A model generated the notes under the pieces. That model was given only the letters and a program-made list of their open reading frames with translations, had not been told where the DNA came from and ran no database searches. The translations under genes were made by a program, and so were the position numbers. This document shows positions 8,117 to 17,285 of a stretch of DNA of 64,000 nt, piece after piece (positions within the stretch are counted from its first letter, which is position 1; the number at the start of each line of letters is the position of its first letter). Source of the stretch: Dehalococcoidia bacterium (GTDB lineage: Bacteria > Chloroflexota > Dehalococcoidia > Tepidiformales > Tepidiformaceae); NCBI GenBank assembly GCA_003104995.1, contig PQAO01000013.1:99165-163164 (forward strand), given 5' to 3'.

Positions 8117-8698
8117 TTAGTCTGCCTGCTCGAAGGCGCTGAAGAGTTCCGCAAGTCGGCAGCTGAACCCCGGCAGCACGTCCTCGCCGTCCAGGGCACC
8201 GTCTGGCGCAATCTCCGTGCGTGGGCGGCTCGTGCCCAGCACGTGCGCCCGGCGCGTGCCCGGGTAGATCACCCAGATCAGCGGGATCCCGGCCGCACGG
8301 TACTCGTCCAGCTTCGTCTCAAACGCCTCAATCTCGTCCCCCGGCGATACGACCTCGACCAGCAGGTCCGGCACCACCGTGAGCCACCCCGCGGGAGGCC
8401 TGCCGCCCGGCAGCTTGCCTTTGCGCACGAACACCAGGTCGGGCTTGCGCACGTGCCCGGGACGCTCCGGCCAGATCGTCATCCCCGTTCCTTGCGGGAA
8501 GACCCATCCAGGCGAGGCGGCTTCGACGAACTCAAAGACCCTCGCGAAGAGTTCACCCCCGATCCAGCTCGAAAGGCTGTCCCCGCGTGCCTCCGCGATC
8601 TGTCCGTCTACGAGTTCCGCCCCTTCGTTCTCGGGCATGTGGAGGAATTCCTCGGCCGTGTATAGCCGGGCCGGTGCGGGTGCTGTCATGCGTGCCAT
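8117..8698 (-). CDS. Uma2 family protein (PD-(D/E)XK-like fold)
   Basis: A 193-residue member of the Uma2/DUF820 family. Diagnostic parts are YTAEEFLHMPENEGAELVDGQI at the N-terminus, the acidic PDLVFV (Asp) and LLVEVVSPGDE (Glu...), and YRAAGIPLIWVIYP. The fold belongs to the restriction-endonuclease-like superfamily and the acidic residues are retained, but physiological roles of the family are poorly known. Co-directional with the NUDIX gene. An alternative ATG lies at 8689. Confidence 0.82.
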   Translation of the reverse strand: MARMTAPAPARLYTAEEFLHMPENEGAELVDGQIAEARGDSLSSWIGGELFARVFEFVEAASPGWVFPQGTGMTIWPERPGHVRKPDLVFVRKGKLPGGRPPAGWLTVVPDLLVEVVSPGDEIEAFETKLDEYRAAGIPLIWVIYPGTRRAHVLGTSRPRTEIAPDGALDGEDVLPGFSCRLAELFSAFEQAD

Positions 8699-8720
8699 GG
8701 TACCAGATGCGCTGCCATGC

Positions 8721-9884
8721 CTAGCCGTAGACCAGGTTCCTGTCGATCATCGCGCGGCTGATCACCACGCGCTGGATCTGGCTCGTGCCCTCCACGATCG
8801 TCAGCTGGCGCGCGTCGCGGTAGTGCCGTTCCAGCGGGTGGTCCTTCATGTACCCCTGGGCGCCCAGCACCTGCAGCGCGTCGAACGCCACCCGGTTCGC
8901 CATCTCCGTCGCGAAGGCCTTCGCGATCGAGAGGTTGTGCGCGTACTCCTTCATAAACTTGCCCTGGTCCACCAGCCAGGCGGCTTTGTAGACGAGGTTC
9001 CGGGCCGCCTCGATCTGGATGGCCATCTCCGCGAACATGAACTGGATCGCCTCGAAGTCGATCACCGGGTTCCCGAACGCCTTCCGCTCGCGCGCCCACT
9101 CCAGCGCGTAGCCCGCAGCGCCTTCGGCAAGCCCGACGCCCCGCGCGCCCACAGTCGGCCGCATCGAGTTCAGCGTCAGCATCGCGTGGTTGAACCCGGC
9201 GCCTTCGTCTCCGCCGAGCAGGTTCTCCGCCGGCACGCGCACGTCCTGGAAGCTGAAATGGGCCGTCGGCACGCTCCGCACGCCCATCTTGTCGTCCGTC
9301 CGGTCGATCGCCACGCCCGGCGCGTGCGCGTCGACCACGAAGGCGCTGATCCCCTTTGCCCCCGGCCCGCCCGTCCGCGCGAAGACGGTCAGCTGGTCGG
9401 CTACCGTCCCGCCGGAGATGTACACCTTGTTGCCGTTCAGGATGTAGTCGTCGCCGTCGCGCGTCGCCCGCGTCTGCAGGTTCGCCGCGTCGGAGCCGTG
9501 GTCCGGCTCGGTCAGGCAGAACGCCGCCTTGCGGTCGCCGTTCGCCAGGGCAGGCAGCCACTTCTGCTGTTGTTCCGCCGTCCCACCGAACACGATCGGC
9601 CGGGTCGGCAGCCCGCTCAGCACCAGCATCAGCCCCGCCCCGCACTCGTACTTCGCCACCTCTTCGATAGCCAGGCACAGTGGCAGGATGCCGTTCCCGG
9701 TCCCCCCCATCGATTCCGGGATGGCCATCCCCAGCAGGCCCGCCTTCTTGAACGCCTCGAAGTAGTCGTGCGGGTACTCGCCCGTTTCGTCCAGCTCTTT
9801 CGCCCGCGGGGCAACCACCTCCCGCGCGAGACGGCGCGCCGTCTCCTTGATGAGCCGGTGTTCCTCCGAGAGTTCGAAATCCAT
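8721..9884 (-). CDS. Acyl-CoA dehydrogenase
   Basis: A 387-residue FAD-dependent acyl-CoA dehydrogenase. The order of parts is classic: N-terminal helical domain (FELSEEHRLIKETARRLARE), the FCLTEPDHGSDAANL signature, middle beta domain, and the C-terminal helical domain with the MKDHPLERHYRDAR signature and IVEGTSQIQR. In the last motif the Glu is the expected catalytic base. It oxidises acyl-CoA to trans-2-enoyl-CoA in fatty or branched acid breakdown. A strong SD (AGGAGG) precedes the ATG at 9884. Longer upstream frame is rejected for lack of conservation. Confidence 0.93.
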   Translation of the reverse strand: MDFELSEEHRLIKETARRLAREVVAPRAKELDETGEYPHDYFEAFKKAGLLGMAIPESMGGTGNGILPLCLAIEEVAKYECGAGLMLVLSGLPTRPIVFGGTAEQQQKWLPALANGDRKAAFCLTEPDHGSDAANLQTRATRDGDDYILNGNKVYISGGTVADQLTVFARTGGPGAKGISAFVVDAHAPGVAIDRTDDKMGVRSVPTAHFSFQDVRVPAENLLGGDEGAGFNHAMLTLNSMRPTVGARGVGLAEGAAGYALEWARERKAFGNPVIDFEAIQFMFAEMAIQIEAARNLVYKAAWLVDQGKFMKEYAHNLSIAKAFATEMANRVAFDALQVLGAQGYMKDHPLERHYRDARQLTIVEGTSQIQRVVISRAMIDRNLVYG

Positions 9885-10057
9885 GGGTGGCCTCCTGTCG
9901 CGGTGCGCCGTTATTGAACCACGAAGGCCTTCGCTGAAACAGGATCGGTGGCCGTCGGCCCAACACCCCGGAACGTGATGTAGTTCATACAGGATTATCC
10001 CGCACTGGAGGAGACTGCCGCCGGGCCGGTCCACTCATCCCATTCAGGAGCAAGCCC

Positions 10058-10369
10058 TTGGCAATCCAATACACGAAATGGCGTCTGCGCCCGGGAGCGG
10101 ACCGCGCCAGGCTTGGCGACCTCGCACTCGACTGGTGCCGCTACTCGCGAAGCATCGGCGGGTGCCGAAACGCCCGCTACTACTGGGCCGATGCGAACAG
10201 CGTCGCCATCCTCCAGGAGTTCGACACCCCCGCCCAGGCGTTCCCGCCCCCCGACGGGCCCGGGACGAAGCTGGCGTTCCAGCTCTCCGATGTCGCCGAC
10301 CGCACCGTCCACGAAATCTGGAGTGACGCCCGCGCCGGGACCGAGGCCTACCAGCGCTCTCGCGCCTGA
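10058..10369 (+). CDS. Hypothetical protein, 103 residues
   Basis: An unrecognised small soluble protein starting from a TTG with a CAGGAG site seven bases upstream. Its sequence (IQYTKWRLRPGADRARLGDL...ARYYWADANSVAILQEF) suggests a ferredoxin-like alpha/beta barrel of the dimeric stress-responsive or ABM type, a weak guess. It is followed within eight bases by a 24-base perfect palindrome that may end its transcript. Confidence 0.6.
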   Translation: MAIQYTKWRLRPGADRARLGDLALDWCRYSRSIGGCRNARYYWADANSVAILQEFDTPAQAFPPPDGPGTKLAFQLSDVADRTVHEIWSDARAGTEAYQRSRA

Positions 10370-10376
10370 CCGCCAG

Positions 10377-10400
10377 TGAGGGGCGCCCGGGCGCCCCTCA
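10377..10400. terminator. Perfect 24-base palindrome, probable terminator
   Basis: TGAGGGGCGCCC is followed by its exact reverse complement with no loop bases. It lies between two convergent genes (ending at 10369 and 10446). No T-tract follows, so rho-independent function is uncertain; it might also be a protein-binding site. Confidence 0.5.
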
Positions 10401-10445
10401 TGTGTTCGCTCTTCCGCTGCCCGCCCGACCGGCACCGTGCTGCCG

Positions 10446-10847
10446 TCAGGCGGCCGGAGCGCTATCGCCGGGCTCCGGCCCGGCCACCTCGCGGATGACG
10501 TCGAACAGGCGGGCGATGCCCTCCTGCTTGCCCACGAAGGCAGTTGCCCCCGCGCCTTCAGCCGCGGCACGCGTGTTCAGGTCGTCGTGCATCGAAAGGA
10601 TGACCACCCGGGCGCCGGGATTTGCCGCCTGGAGCCTCTGCGTCGCGCCGAGACCGTCGAGTCCGCGCATGCGGACATCCATCACCACAACGTCGGGCTG
10701 TAACGACGCCGCGAGTTCCACGGCCTCCGTCCCCTCGTCTGCTTCCCCAATGACCTCGAAGTCCGGTTCCCCGGCCATGCACATCCGCAGGCCCTGGCGC
10801 ACGCGGGCTTCGTCATCAACAAGCAGCAGGCGAATCGACAAGTCCAT
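10446..10847 (-). CDS. Stand-alone response regulator receiver protein
   Basis: A 133-residue receiver domain with no output domain. The acidic pair DD (11-12), phosphoacceptor Asp57 (VVVMDVRM), and the conserved Ser (VVILSMHD) and Lys (FVGKQEG) are present. Proteins like this act as phosphate shuttles or bind a partner. The ATG at 10847 starts the domain exactly; a longer upstream frame is rejected. It is divergent from the NarL-type regulator and large kinase, suggesting a shared circuit. Confidence 0.85.
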   Translation of the reverse strand: MDLSIRLLLVDDEARVRQGLRMCMAGEPDFEVIGEADEGTEAVELAASLQPDVVVMDVRMRGLDGLGATQRLQAANPGARVVILSMHDDLNTRAAAEGAGATAFVGKQEGIARLFDVIREVAGPEPGDSAPAA

Positions 10848-10974
10848 CACCCTTCCAACAGTAGTCGCAGCCGCCTCGCGCAGCGTCCCACTGCCGGTTG
10901 GTTCACACACGAGAACTTCGAGGGAACGCGATCTCCGCCAAAGGGAGGAGGAAGGTTCACCCCAAACGCGGTGA

Positions 10975-10980
10975 TATAGT
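10975..10980 (+). promoter_or_regulatory. -10-like element for regulator/kinase operon
   Basis: TATAGT lies 46 bases before the ATG at 11027, so this transcript would have a normal leader, unlike many others here. Confidence 0.4.
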
Positions 10981-11026
10981 CTCGAATGCGTGTGCCCGAG
11001 TCTGAATCGCGCTCAGCGGAGCTCCT

Positions 11027-11659
11027 ATGACCATCAGGATCGTGATCGCCGACGACCATGCCGTCGTCCGCCAGGGACTCAAGATGTTCCTCCTCGATGA
11101 CCCCGACTTCGATGTTATCGGCGAAGCCCAGAATGGCGCCGAAGCCCTCAAACTCGCCCATGACCTCAAACCTGATGTCATCCTCATGGACCTGCTGATG
11201 CCGGTGATGGATGGGATCACCGCTATCGGCCACGTCCGCCGTGAGTGCCCCGAGACCGAGGTCATCGCCCTCACCTCCGTCCTCGAAGACGCCTCCGTCG
11301 TCGGCGCCGTCCGCGCCGGTGCCATCGGCTACCTCCTCAAGGACACCCAGGCCGACGAACTCATCCGTTCCATCAAGGCCGCGGCCAACGGCCAGGTCCA
11401 GCTCTCGCCGCAGGCCGCCGCCCGCCTCGTCCGCGAAGTCCGCGCGCCCGAAAGCCCCGAGTCACTCACCGAACGCGAAACCGATGTCCTCCGCCTCCTC
11501 GCCCAGGGCAAGGCCAACAAGGAAATCGCCCAGGCACTCATCATCGGCGAGAACACCGTCAAGACTCACGTCTCCAGCATCCTTCTCAAGCTGGGAGTCC
11601 AGAGCCGCACCCAGGCCGCACTCTACGCCCGCCAAATCGGGTTCGGCCCAATTGACTGA
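11027..11659 (+). CDS. NarL/LuxR-family response regulator
   Basis: A 210-residue two-domain regulator. The receiver has DD (9-10), Asp55 (ILMDLLMP), a Thr in ALTS and Lys in LLKDT. The C-terminal LuxR-type helix-turn-helix is clear: LTERETDVLRLLAQGKANKE followed by IAQALIIGENTVKTHVSSI. On phosphorylation such proteins dimerise and bind promoters. It is followed at once by the 1322-residue histidine kinase, its probable cognate partner. A modest CGGAGC site precedes the ATG. Confidence 0.93.
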   Translation: MTIRIVIADDHAVVRQGLKMFLLDDPDFDVIGEAQNGAEALKLAHDLKPDVILMDLLMPVMDGITAIGHVRRECPETEVIALTSVLEDASVVGAVRAGAIGYLLKDTQADELIRSIKAAANGQVQLSPQAAARLVREVRAPESPESLTERETDVLRLLAQGKANKEIAQALIIGENTVKTHVSSILLKLGVQSRTQAALYARQIGFGPID

Positions 11660-11678
11660 GACGAGGACGAGTATCGGC

Positions 11679-14600
11679 GTGCGCAGAATCCCCCTCCGGC
11701 TCGGCCCAAAGCTCAATCTCTCGCTCCTCCTCTTTATCGTCGTGCTCGGCACCGCCACAGCGGCACTCGTCCTCTTTGGCTTCCACCGCACCCAGGACAA
11801 CGCCGCCCAGACCAGCCGCCAGGGTCTCGAACGCGAAGGTGTCCAGACGCTGCTGGCCAACGCCGAGACCCAGGCCTACATCGGCCAGCTCCAGTTCTCC
11901 CCCGCGGTCGAATGGGGCCACCAGGCTGCCCGGTACATGGCCGTCGCCCCCTACGAGTCCACGCTTCCGCTTCCCGAAGTTCCGGCCCTGACTGCAGATG
12001 ACGCCGGCAACCACCACGACGCCCGCGCCGTCCGGGCCACGGACCTCTTCGTCCCGGCTGCCGCACCCGTGGATCAGGCCACCCGCGACCTCCAGGAATC
12101 CGCCCCCCTTGATACGCTCTTCCCCAGCCTGATGGCCGACTTCCCGGGCCGCCTCACCGAAGACAACTTCCGGCCCATCGCCCTCTATTACATCGGCCCA
12201 AGCGGCGCGCTCCGCCACTATCCCGCAACTGGCGAAATGCAGCGCACCGCCAGCGGCCTCTCCTCGGCCATTACCGGCGACCTCTCGGATGTTGTGGGGC
12301 CCGCCGGGAACCCGGAACGCGCCACCATCTGGACGACCCCCTACCGGGACGAGACACGTAAAGGCCTTGTAGTCACCGCCTATACGCCGGTCTATGTCGC
12401 CAATGAATACCGTGGCGCCATCGGCGTCGACCTCTCCATCGAGCGTCTCATCGACCAGATCAACCTGGTTCGCCCCACGCCCACCGGCTTCGCGTTCTAC
12501 ATCGATGACGACGGCAACGTACTCCGCACCCTGGCCTACGACCTCGTGGCCCTGGCTCGCGAAGACCCCAACAACGCCGCCTTCCACCAGGTCATCGAGG
12601 AGATGGTCGCAGGCCAATCCGATGTCGCCCGGGTCCGCCTCGGCAGCCGCGAGATGTTCGTCGCCTACGCTCCCCTCAGCGATGTCGGTGGGAGCTTCGC
12701 CATGGCCGCGCCCGTCGACGAGATCACCCGCGAGGCAGCCAGCGTTGCCGCCTCCATCAACGATGAGGCCAACCGCACCGTCGGCGTCATCCTCCTCACC
12801 ATGCTCTTCCTCTTCGTGGTCGCTCTCGGCGGCACCGCCTGGCTCAACCGCCGCGTCTTCCTCCAGCCCATCGATGCCCTCGTTAGCGGCACGCGCGCCG
12901 TGGCCGCCGGCAATTTCAACGCCGCCATCCCCGTCCGCTCCAACGACGAGCTCGGCGACCTTGCGGCATCGTTCAACCGGATGATCGAGGAAGTCCGCAC
13001 CCGCAACGAGGCCCTCCAGCGCGAGATCGCAGAGCGCGAGCGCACAACCCTCGCCCTCGCCGAACGCGAGGAAGGCTTCCGCAACATCTTCGAGTCCACC
13101 AGCGACGCGCTCTTCATCACCGACCTCGAAGACCGGATCGTCGATGCCAACCCGGCCGCACTCGAAATGCACGGCTACACCCTCGAAGAGCTCCGCGCCC
13201 TCGAACCGTTCTCCCTCATCCACCCGCGCTCCCGCCCCCATACCGGCGAGTACCTCGAGACGATCGCCGCCGGCAAGACCTACCGCGGCCGCGCCATCGA
13301 ATTGCGCAAGGATGGTTCCAGCTTCATCGCCGATGTCCTCGGCACCACCATCACCTTCCAGGGCAAGCCCCATATCCTCGCCGTCGTCCGCGACATCAGC
13401 GAAGAAGCCGAACAGCAGCGCCTCCTCGAACAGCGCGTCGAAGAGCGCACGCGCGAACTTCGCGCCCTCCTCCACGTCTCCAGCAACGTCTCCTCCACGC
13501 TCGACCTCGGGGAGCTGCTCGGCCTCGTGCTCGACCAGGTCCGCGACGTCATCCCCTACACCGGCGCCTCCATGCTCGTCGTCGAAGGTGACCAGCTCGT
13601 CGTGCGTGAGGCCCGCGGCCCCGAGTCCACCCCGGGCCCGGCAAGCCCGGCGATTCAGAAGTTCTCCCTGGAGGGCCTCAACACCTTCTGGCATGCTCTC
13701 CTTGACCGCGAGCCCATCATCGTCGATGACGTCCGGGGCGATGACTACTACGCCCATCACTTCCGCGGCGCCGTTGGCGGCGGCCTCGATTCGTCCTTCT
13801 CCCGCATCGTGTCGTGGCTTGCACTCCCCATGGTGCAGAAGGGCCGCTTCGTCGGGATGATCACCCTCTCCTCCGAGAAGCCGGCCGCTTTCACCCGCCG
13901 CGAGGCCGACCTCGGCATGGCCATCGCCAACCAGGCCGCCGTCGCCATCGAAAACGCCAGCCTCTTCGCCGAGGCCGAACGCCGCGCCAGCGAGATGACC
14001 GCCCTGTCCCGCGTCGCCACCTCTCTCGACCTCGAGCGCTCCGTCAAGAGCACGCTCGACAACCTTGCCCAGCGCATGGTCGAGTCTACGGGCGCCACCG
14101 GATGCTCTGTCAGCACCATCACCGAGGACGGGATGCTCCTGCTCGGCGGCACCTACGGCCTGCCCGAGGGCTTCCTCGAAGCGGTAGCCGCCGGCCACCG
14201 CAGGGGCGCGCCTCGCCCCAACCAGGTCGCCCTCCAGAGCGCCGGCCCCTACATCCTCCGTCACGTCCGCTCCCGCACACTCGCCGAACCCCTGTACACG
14301 GAGCTCCATGACGTCGTTCGCGACGAACCGTGGGACACCCTCGTCGTCGTCCCTATGCGCTTTGGCGAACGCGACCTCGGCACTATCGAGAACTACTACC
14401 TCCCCGGTGCCGAACCCGATGATCGCGAGATCGGCCTCATCACCGCGATGGCCCGCCAGGCCGCAACGGCCATTGAAAACGCCCTCCTCTTCGCCCAGAC
14501 GGAGAAGCGTGTCCGCCAGCTCGAAGCCCTCACCCGTATCGCCGCCAGCTTCACCCTCGAAAGCTCCATCGAACAGCTGATGAACGACATCGCCGGCGAA

Positions 14601-15647
14601 GTGCTTACCGCCACCAACGCCGTCTCCGCGACCATTACGGTCACCGGCGAGCACGCCATTCGCCCTCTCCGCATCATGGGCGTCGCTGGCCAGTCCCCCG
14701 AGTGGGTCGACGCCATGCAGGATGCCTACGCCGCCGGCGCCGCATCCTCCGCCGAGGTCGCCATCGCCGAACGCCGCCCCGTCTTTCTCCCGAACATGCG
14801 CGCCGAACGGCTGGATGACCCCCGCTATGCCGCCGCCCGCCATTTCTTCGAGAACGCCGACTGGGATTCGGTCCTGGTCGTTCCCATCATCTATGGCGAG
14901 CGCCCTCTCGGCGTCCTCACCGTGGCCTACGCAGGCACCGACGCCCCGGGACAGGAAGACACAGGCTTCATCGAAGCCATCGCCGACCAGACCGCCCTCG
15001 CCATCGAGAACGCCCGGCTCTACCAGCGCGCTTCCGCCGCTGCGGCCCTCGAAGAGCGGCAGCGCCTCGCTCGCGAACTCCATGACTCCGTCTCCCAGGC
15101 CCTTTACGGCATCGCTCTCGGCGCCCGCACCGCCCGCCGCCGCCTCGGCGACGACGGCCCTCCGAACATCGTTGAGCCGCTCGACTATGTCCTTTCCCTC
15201 GCCGAGGCCGGGCTAACCGAGATGCGTGCCCTGATCTTCGAACTCCGCCCCGAATCCATCGCCACCGAGGGTCTCGTTGCCGCCATTGGCCGCCAGGTCG
15301 CCGCCACCCAGGCGCGCTACGGCATCACCGTCGAGGCCGAACTCTGTGAAGAGCCCGACATCGCCATCGAGGCGAAGGAGGCCGTCTACCGCATCGCCCA
15401 GGAGTCGCTCCACAACACCGTGAAGCACGCCCGCGCAACCCGCGTCCAGCTATCCCTAACCTGCGGCGATGCGATCCTCCGGCTCCGTATCGTCGACAAT
15501 GGCCAGGGTTTCGATCCCTCGGGCGACTTCCCCGGCCACCTCGGTCTCCGCTCCATGCGCGAACGCGCCCAGGGTATCCGCGGCGCCTTCGAAATCGAAA
15601 GCTCCCCCGGCGAAGGCACCACCGTCACCCTGACGGTCCCGGCCTGA
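11679..15647 (+). CDS. Large hybrid-sensor histidine kinase: Cache-HAMP-PAS-GAF3-HisKA_3
   Basis: A 1322-residue membrane sensor kinase. Approximate order: TM1 (18-37), an extracytoplasmic Cache-like domain (40-360), TM2 (365-387), HAMP (388-440), PAS (464-580), three GAF domains (592-765, 772-937, 944-1115), HisKA_3 with the phospho-His in ARELHDSVSQ (His1135), and HATPase_c ending in GLRSMRERAQGIRG and GEGTTVTLTVP. This is the NarX/DesK/LiaS class that partners NarL-type regulators, fitting the gene just upstream. The start is the GTG at 11679, 19 bases after the regulator stop; a TTG at 11652 is an alternative. The signals sensed are unknown. Confidence 0.93.
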   Translation: MRRIPLRLGPKLNLSLLLFIVVLGTATAALVLFGFHRTQDNAAQTSRQGLEREGVQTLLANAETQAYIGQLQFSPAVEWGHQAARYMAVAPYESTLPLPEVPALTADDAGNHHDARAVRATDLFVPAAAPVDQATRDLQESAPLDTLFPSLMADFPGRLTEDNFRPIALYYIGPSGALRHYPATGEMQRTASGLSSAITGDLSDVVGPAGNPERATIWTTPYRDETRKGLVVTAYTPVYVANEYRGAIGVDLSIERLIDQINLVRPTPTGFAFYIDDDGNVLRTLAYDLVALAREDPNNAAFHQVIEEMVAGQSDVARVRLGSREMFVAYAPLSDVGGSFAMAAPVDEITREAASVAASINDEANRTVGVILLTMLFLFVVALGGTAWLNRRVFLQPIDALVSGTRAVAAGNFNAAIPVRSNDELGDLAASFNRMIEEVRTRNEALQREIAERERTTLALAEREEGFRNIFESTSDALFITDLEDRIVDANPAALEMHGYTLEELRALEPFSLIHPRSRPHTGEYLETIAAGKTYRGRAIELRKDGSSFIADVLGTTITFQGKPHILAVVRDISEEAEQQRLLEQRVEERTRELRALLHVSSNVSSTLDLGELLGLVLDQVRDVIPYTGASMLVVEGDQLVVREARGPESTPGPASPAIQKFSLEGLNTFWHALLDREPIIVDDVRGDDYYAHHFRGAVGGGLDSSFSRIVSWLALPMVQKGRFVGMITLSSEKPAAFTRREADLGMAIANQAAVAIENASLFAEAERRASEMTALSRVATSLDLERSVKSTLDNLAQRMVESTGATGCSVSTITEDGMLLLGGTYGLPEGFLEAVAAGHRRGAPRPNQVALQSAGPYILRHVRSRTLAEPLYTELHDVVRDEPWDTLVVVPMRFGERDLGTIENYYLPGAEPDDREIGLITAMARQAATAIENALLFAQTEKRVRQLEALTRIAASFTLESSIEQLMNDIAGEVLTATNAVSATITVTGEHAIRPLRIMGVAGQSPEWVDAMQDAYAAGAASSAEVAIAERRPVFLPNMRAERLDDPRYAAARHFFENADWDSVLVVPIIYGERPLGVLTVAYAGTDAPGQEDTGFIEAIADQTALAIENARLYQRASAAAALEERQRLARELHDSVSQALYGIALGARTARRRLGDDGPPNIVEPLDYVLSLAEAGLTEMRALIFELRPESIATEGLVAAIGRQVAATQARYGITVEAELCEEPDIAIEAKEAVYRIAQESLHNTVKHARATRVQLSLTCGDAILRLRIVDNGQGFDPSGDFPGHLGLRSMRERAQGIRGAFEIESSPGEGTTVTLTVPA

Positions 15648-15743
15648 CCGCTGTGTCGGGGGCTCCAGCGCGTCGCGCAGTCCGTCCCCGAAATCGCGGA
15701 CAACCAACCCGGCCGGGGCGGGACGCTGCCGCTCCATCAGGTT

Positions 15744-16505
15744 TTAGAACTTCCCGTGCCGCCCCTCGCCCGAGGCGAATCTCGCCGCCCCTTCGCGTGC
15801 CTCGTTGCTCTCCAGCACGGTCAGTCCCCGGCGGTACTCGTTCTTGAGCGCGTCGCCGATCGCCATGCCCCACTGCTCGTAGCTCGAAAGCCGGTCCTGC
15901 CGCAGACACGTCTGCGGGAACGCCGCGAGCTGTTCGGCCAGTTTGATGGCCGCTTCCAGGGCAGTCCCGGGTGGAACCAGCCGGTTCGCCAGGCCCATCC
16001 GCTGGGCTTCTTCTCCCGAGACTGGCCGCCCCGTCAGCATCAGGTCCAGCGTGTTGCTGTGCCCGATGAGCCGCGGCAGCCGGATCGTCCCCCCATCCAC
16101 CAGCGGCACACCCCACCGCCGCTCGAAACAGCCGAACACCGCGTCGCTGGCCGCCACCCGAAGGTCGCACCACGCCGCCAGTTCGATCCCACCGGCCACG
16201 GCGAACCCCTCGACCGCGGCAATCACCGGTTTCGAAAGCAGCATCCGTGTAGGCCCCAGCGGCCCGTCGCCATCCGCGGCCACCCGGGTGCCCCGGCCTT
16301 CCGCCACCGCCTTCAGGTCCGCGCCCGCGCAGAACGTCCCACCGGCGCCCGTCAGCACCGCCACCGCGAGGCTGTCGTCTCCGTCGAACCACTCGAACGC
16401 CTCGCGCAGCGCTTTTGCTGCCCGGCGATCGATGGCGTTCCGCACCTCCGGCCGGTCGATGGTCACCACGGCCACCGGCCCGCGTGTCTCGTAGAGCACT
16501 GTCAT
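15744..16505 (-). CDS. Enoyl-CoA hydratase/isomerase family protein
   Basis: A 253-residue crotonase-fold protein. CoA and oxyanion-hole regions are visible in GTFCAGADLKAV and VEGFAVAGGIELAAWCDLRV. The usual second catalytic region is altered (FGCFERRWGVPLVDGGT), so the exact reaction is unclear. Likely a beta-oxidation or related acyl-CoA step. A strong AGGAGGA site precedes the ATG. It is divergent from a TetR-family gene, and the space between holds two LmrA-type operator-like boxes, so it is the probable regulated target. Confidence 0.87.
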   Translation of the reverse strand: MTVLYETRGPVAVVTIDRPEVRNAIDRRAAKALREAFEWFDGDDSLAVAVLTGAGGTFCAGADLKAVAEGRGTRVAADGDGPLGPTRMLLSKPVIAAVEGFAVAGGIELAAWCDLRVAASDAVFGCFERRWGVPLVDGGTIRLPRLIGHSNTLDLMLTGRPVSGEEAQRMGLANRLVPPGTALEAAIKLAEQLAAFPQTCLRQDRLSSYEQWGMAIGDALKNEYRRGLTVLESNEAREGAARFASGEGRHGKF

Positions 16506-16619
16506 GGTCTGTCTTCCTCCTTCCTGGCGCGGGACCGCCAGTCACACTGGCCGTTCGAGCAGCGCTTTCGGCGCATCTTCCCAGCACAACGGGCGGAAGT
16601 CACCGGGCCAGCCTGTCTC

Positions 16620-16653
16620 TAGACCAGTCATCATAGTAGTAGACCGGCCGGTT
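16620..16653. promoter_or_regulatory. Two LmrA/YxaF-like operator boxes
   Basis: TAGACCAGTCATCATA (16620-16635) and TAGACCGGCCGGTT (16640-16653) sit just upstream of the TetR gene and in the divergent region to the enoyl-CoA hydratase gene. The TAGACCRGTC core matches, from memory, the boxes bound by Bacillus LmrA/YxaF repressors, and the adjacent regulator belongs to that branch. The assignment is inference. Confidence 0.6.
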
Positions 16654-16675
16654 CAGCCTGTGTAACCTCGGTCAC

Positions 16676-17257
16676 ATGCCGGGAAAGTCCTCGACGCGTG
16701 ACCGGATGGTGGCCGCCACGGCCCGCCTACTTCAGCGGCAGGGTATGGCTGCCACGGGCCTCGCCGAGGTGCTCGATGCGGCGGGAGCCCCCCGGGGCTC
16801 CCTCTACCACCACTTCCCCCGCGGCAAGAACCAGCTCGTGGCCGAAGCCGTCCGCTTCTCCAGCGCCCGCATCACCCGCGCCATCGAGGCCGCAATGGCC
16901 ACCCCGCGGCCGCTCCCGGAGGCAATCCGCGCTTTTGCCGCCTTCTACGAGAATTCGCTCTCAACGTCCGGTTTCCGGGACGGTTGCCCGGTCGCCACAA
17001 CCGCTCTCGAGGCCTCCGGCCTCGGCGCCACCGAGGTTGAAGCCGCCTGCGCCGAGGCCTTCGCCGCCTGGCAGGAGCCTATCGCGCGCCGCCTGGTGGC
17101 CGATGGCCATTCGCCCGATCGCGCGGAAGAGCTCGCCACCTTTGTCATCGCTTCCCTCGAAGGCGGCCTCCTTCTCGCCCAGAGCGCCCGCGGCATGCAG
17201 CCCCTCCACACCGTCGCCTCGAACCTGGCTGCCCTCCTGCCGCCGGACACCGCTTGA
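16676..17257 (+). CDS. TetR/AcrR-family regulator, LmrA/YxaF-like
   Basis: A 193-residue TetR-type repressor. The N-terminal HTH (MVAATARLLQRQGMAATGLA then GAPRGSLYHHFPRGK) has the KGSLYHHFP-like recognition helix of the LmrA/YxaF branch. The C-terminal ligand domain includes FRDGCPVATTALE and FVIASLEGGLLLAQSAR, also typical of that branch. The ligand is unknown. TAACCT ends seven bases before the ATG. The flanking TAGACC boxes suggest it represses itself and the divergent hydratase gene. Confidence 0.88.
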   Translation: MPGKSSTRDRMVAATARLLQRQGMAATGLAEVLDAAGAPRGSLYHHFPRGKNQLVAEAVRFSSARITRAIEAAMATPRPLPEAIRAFAAFYENSLSTSGFRDGCPVATTALEASGLGATEVEAACAEAFAAWQEPIARRLVADGHSPDRAEELATFVIASLEGGLLLAQSARGMQPLHTVASNLAALLPPDTA

Positions 17258-17270
17258 GCGGGCCGCCCGC

Positions 17271-17276
17271 TACACT
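17271..17276 (+). promoter_or_regulatory. -10-like element for NeuD-like gene
   Basis: TACACT ends nine bases before the GTG start at 17286; no SD is visible. Confidence 0.4.
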
Positions 17277-17285
17277 TCATCCCCT

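Noticed and set aside
11586..15083. Minus-strand open frame of over 1100 codons opposite the large kinase
   Set aside because: It mirrors the GC-rich third positions of the kinase gene on the other strand. The plus-strand product has clear Cache, HAMP, PAS, GAF and kinase domains; the antisense product is Gly/Asp/Glu-rich with no domain.
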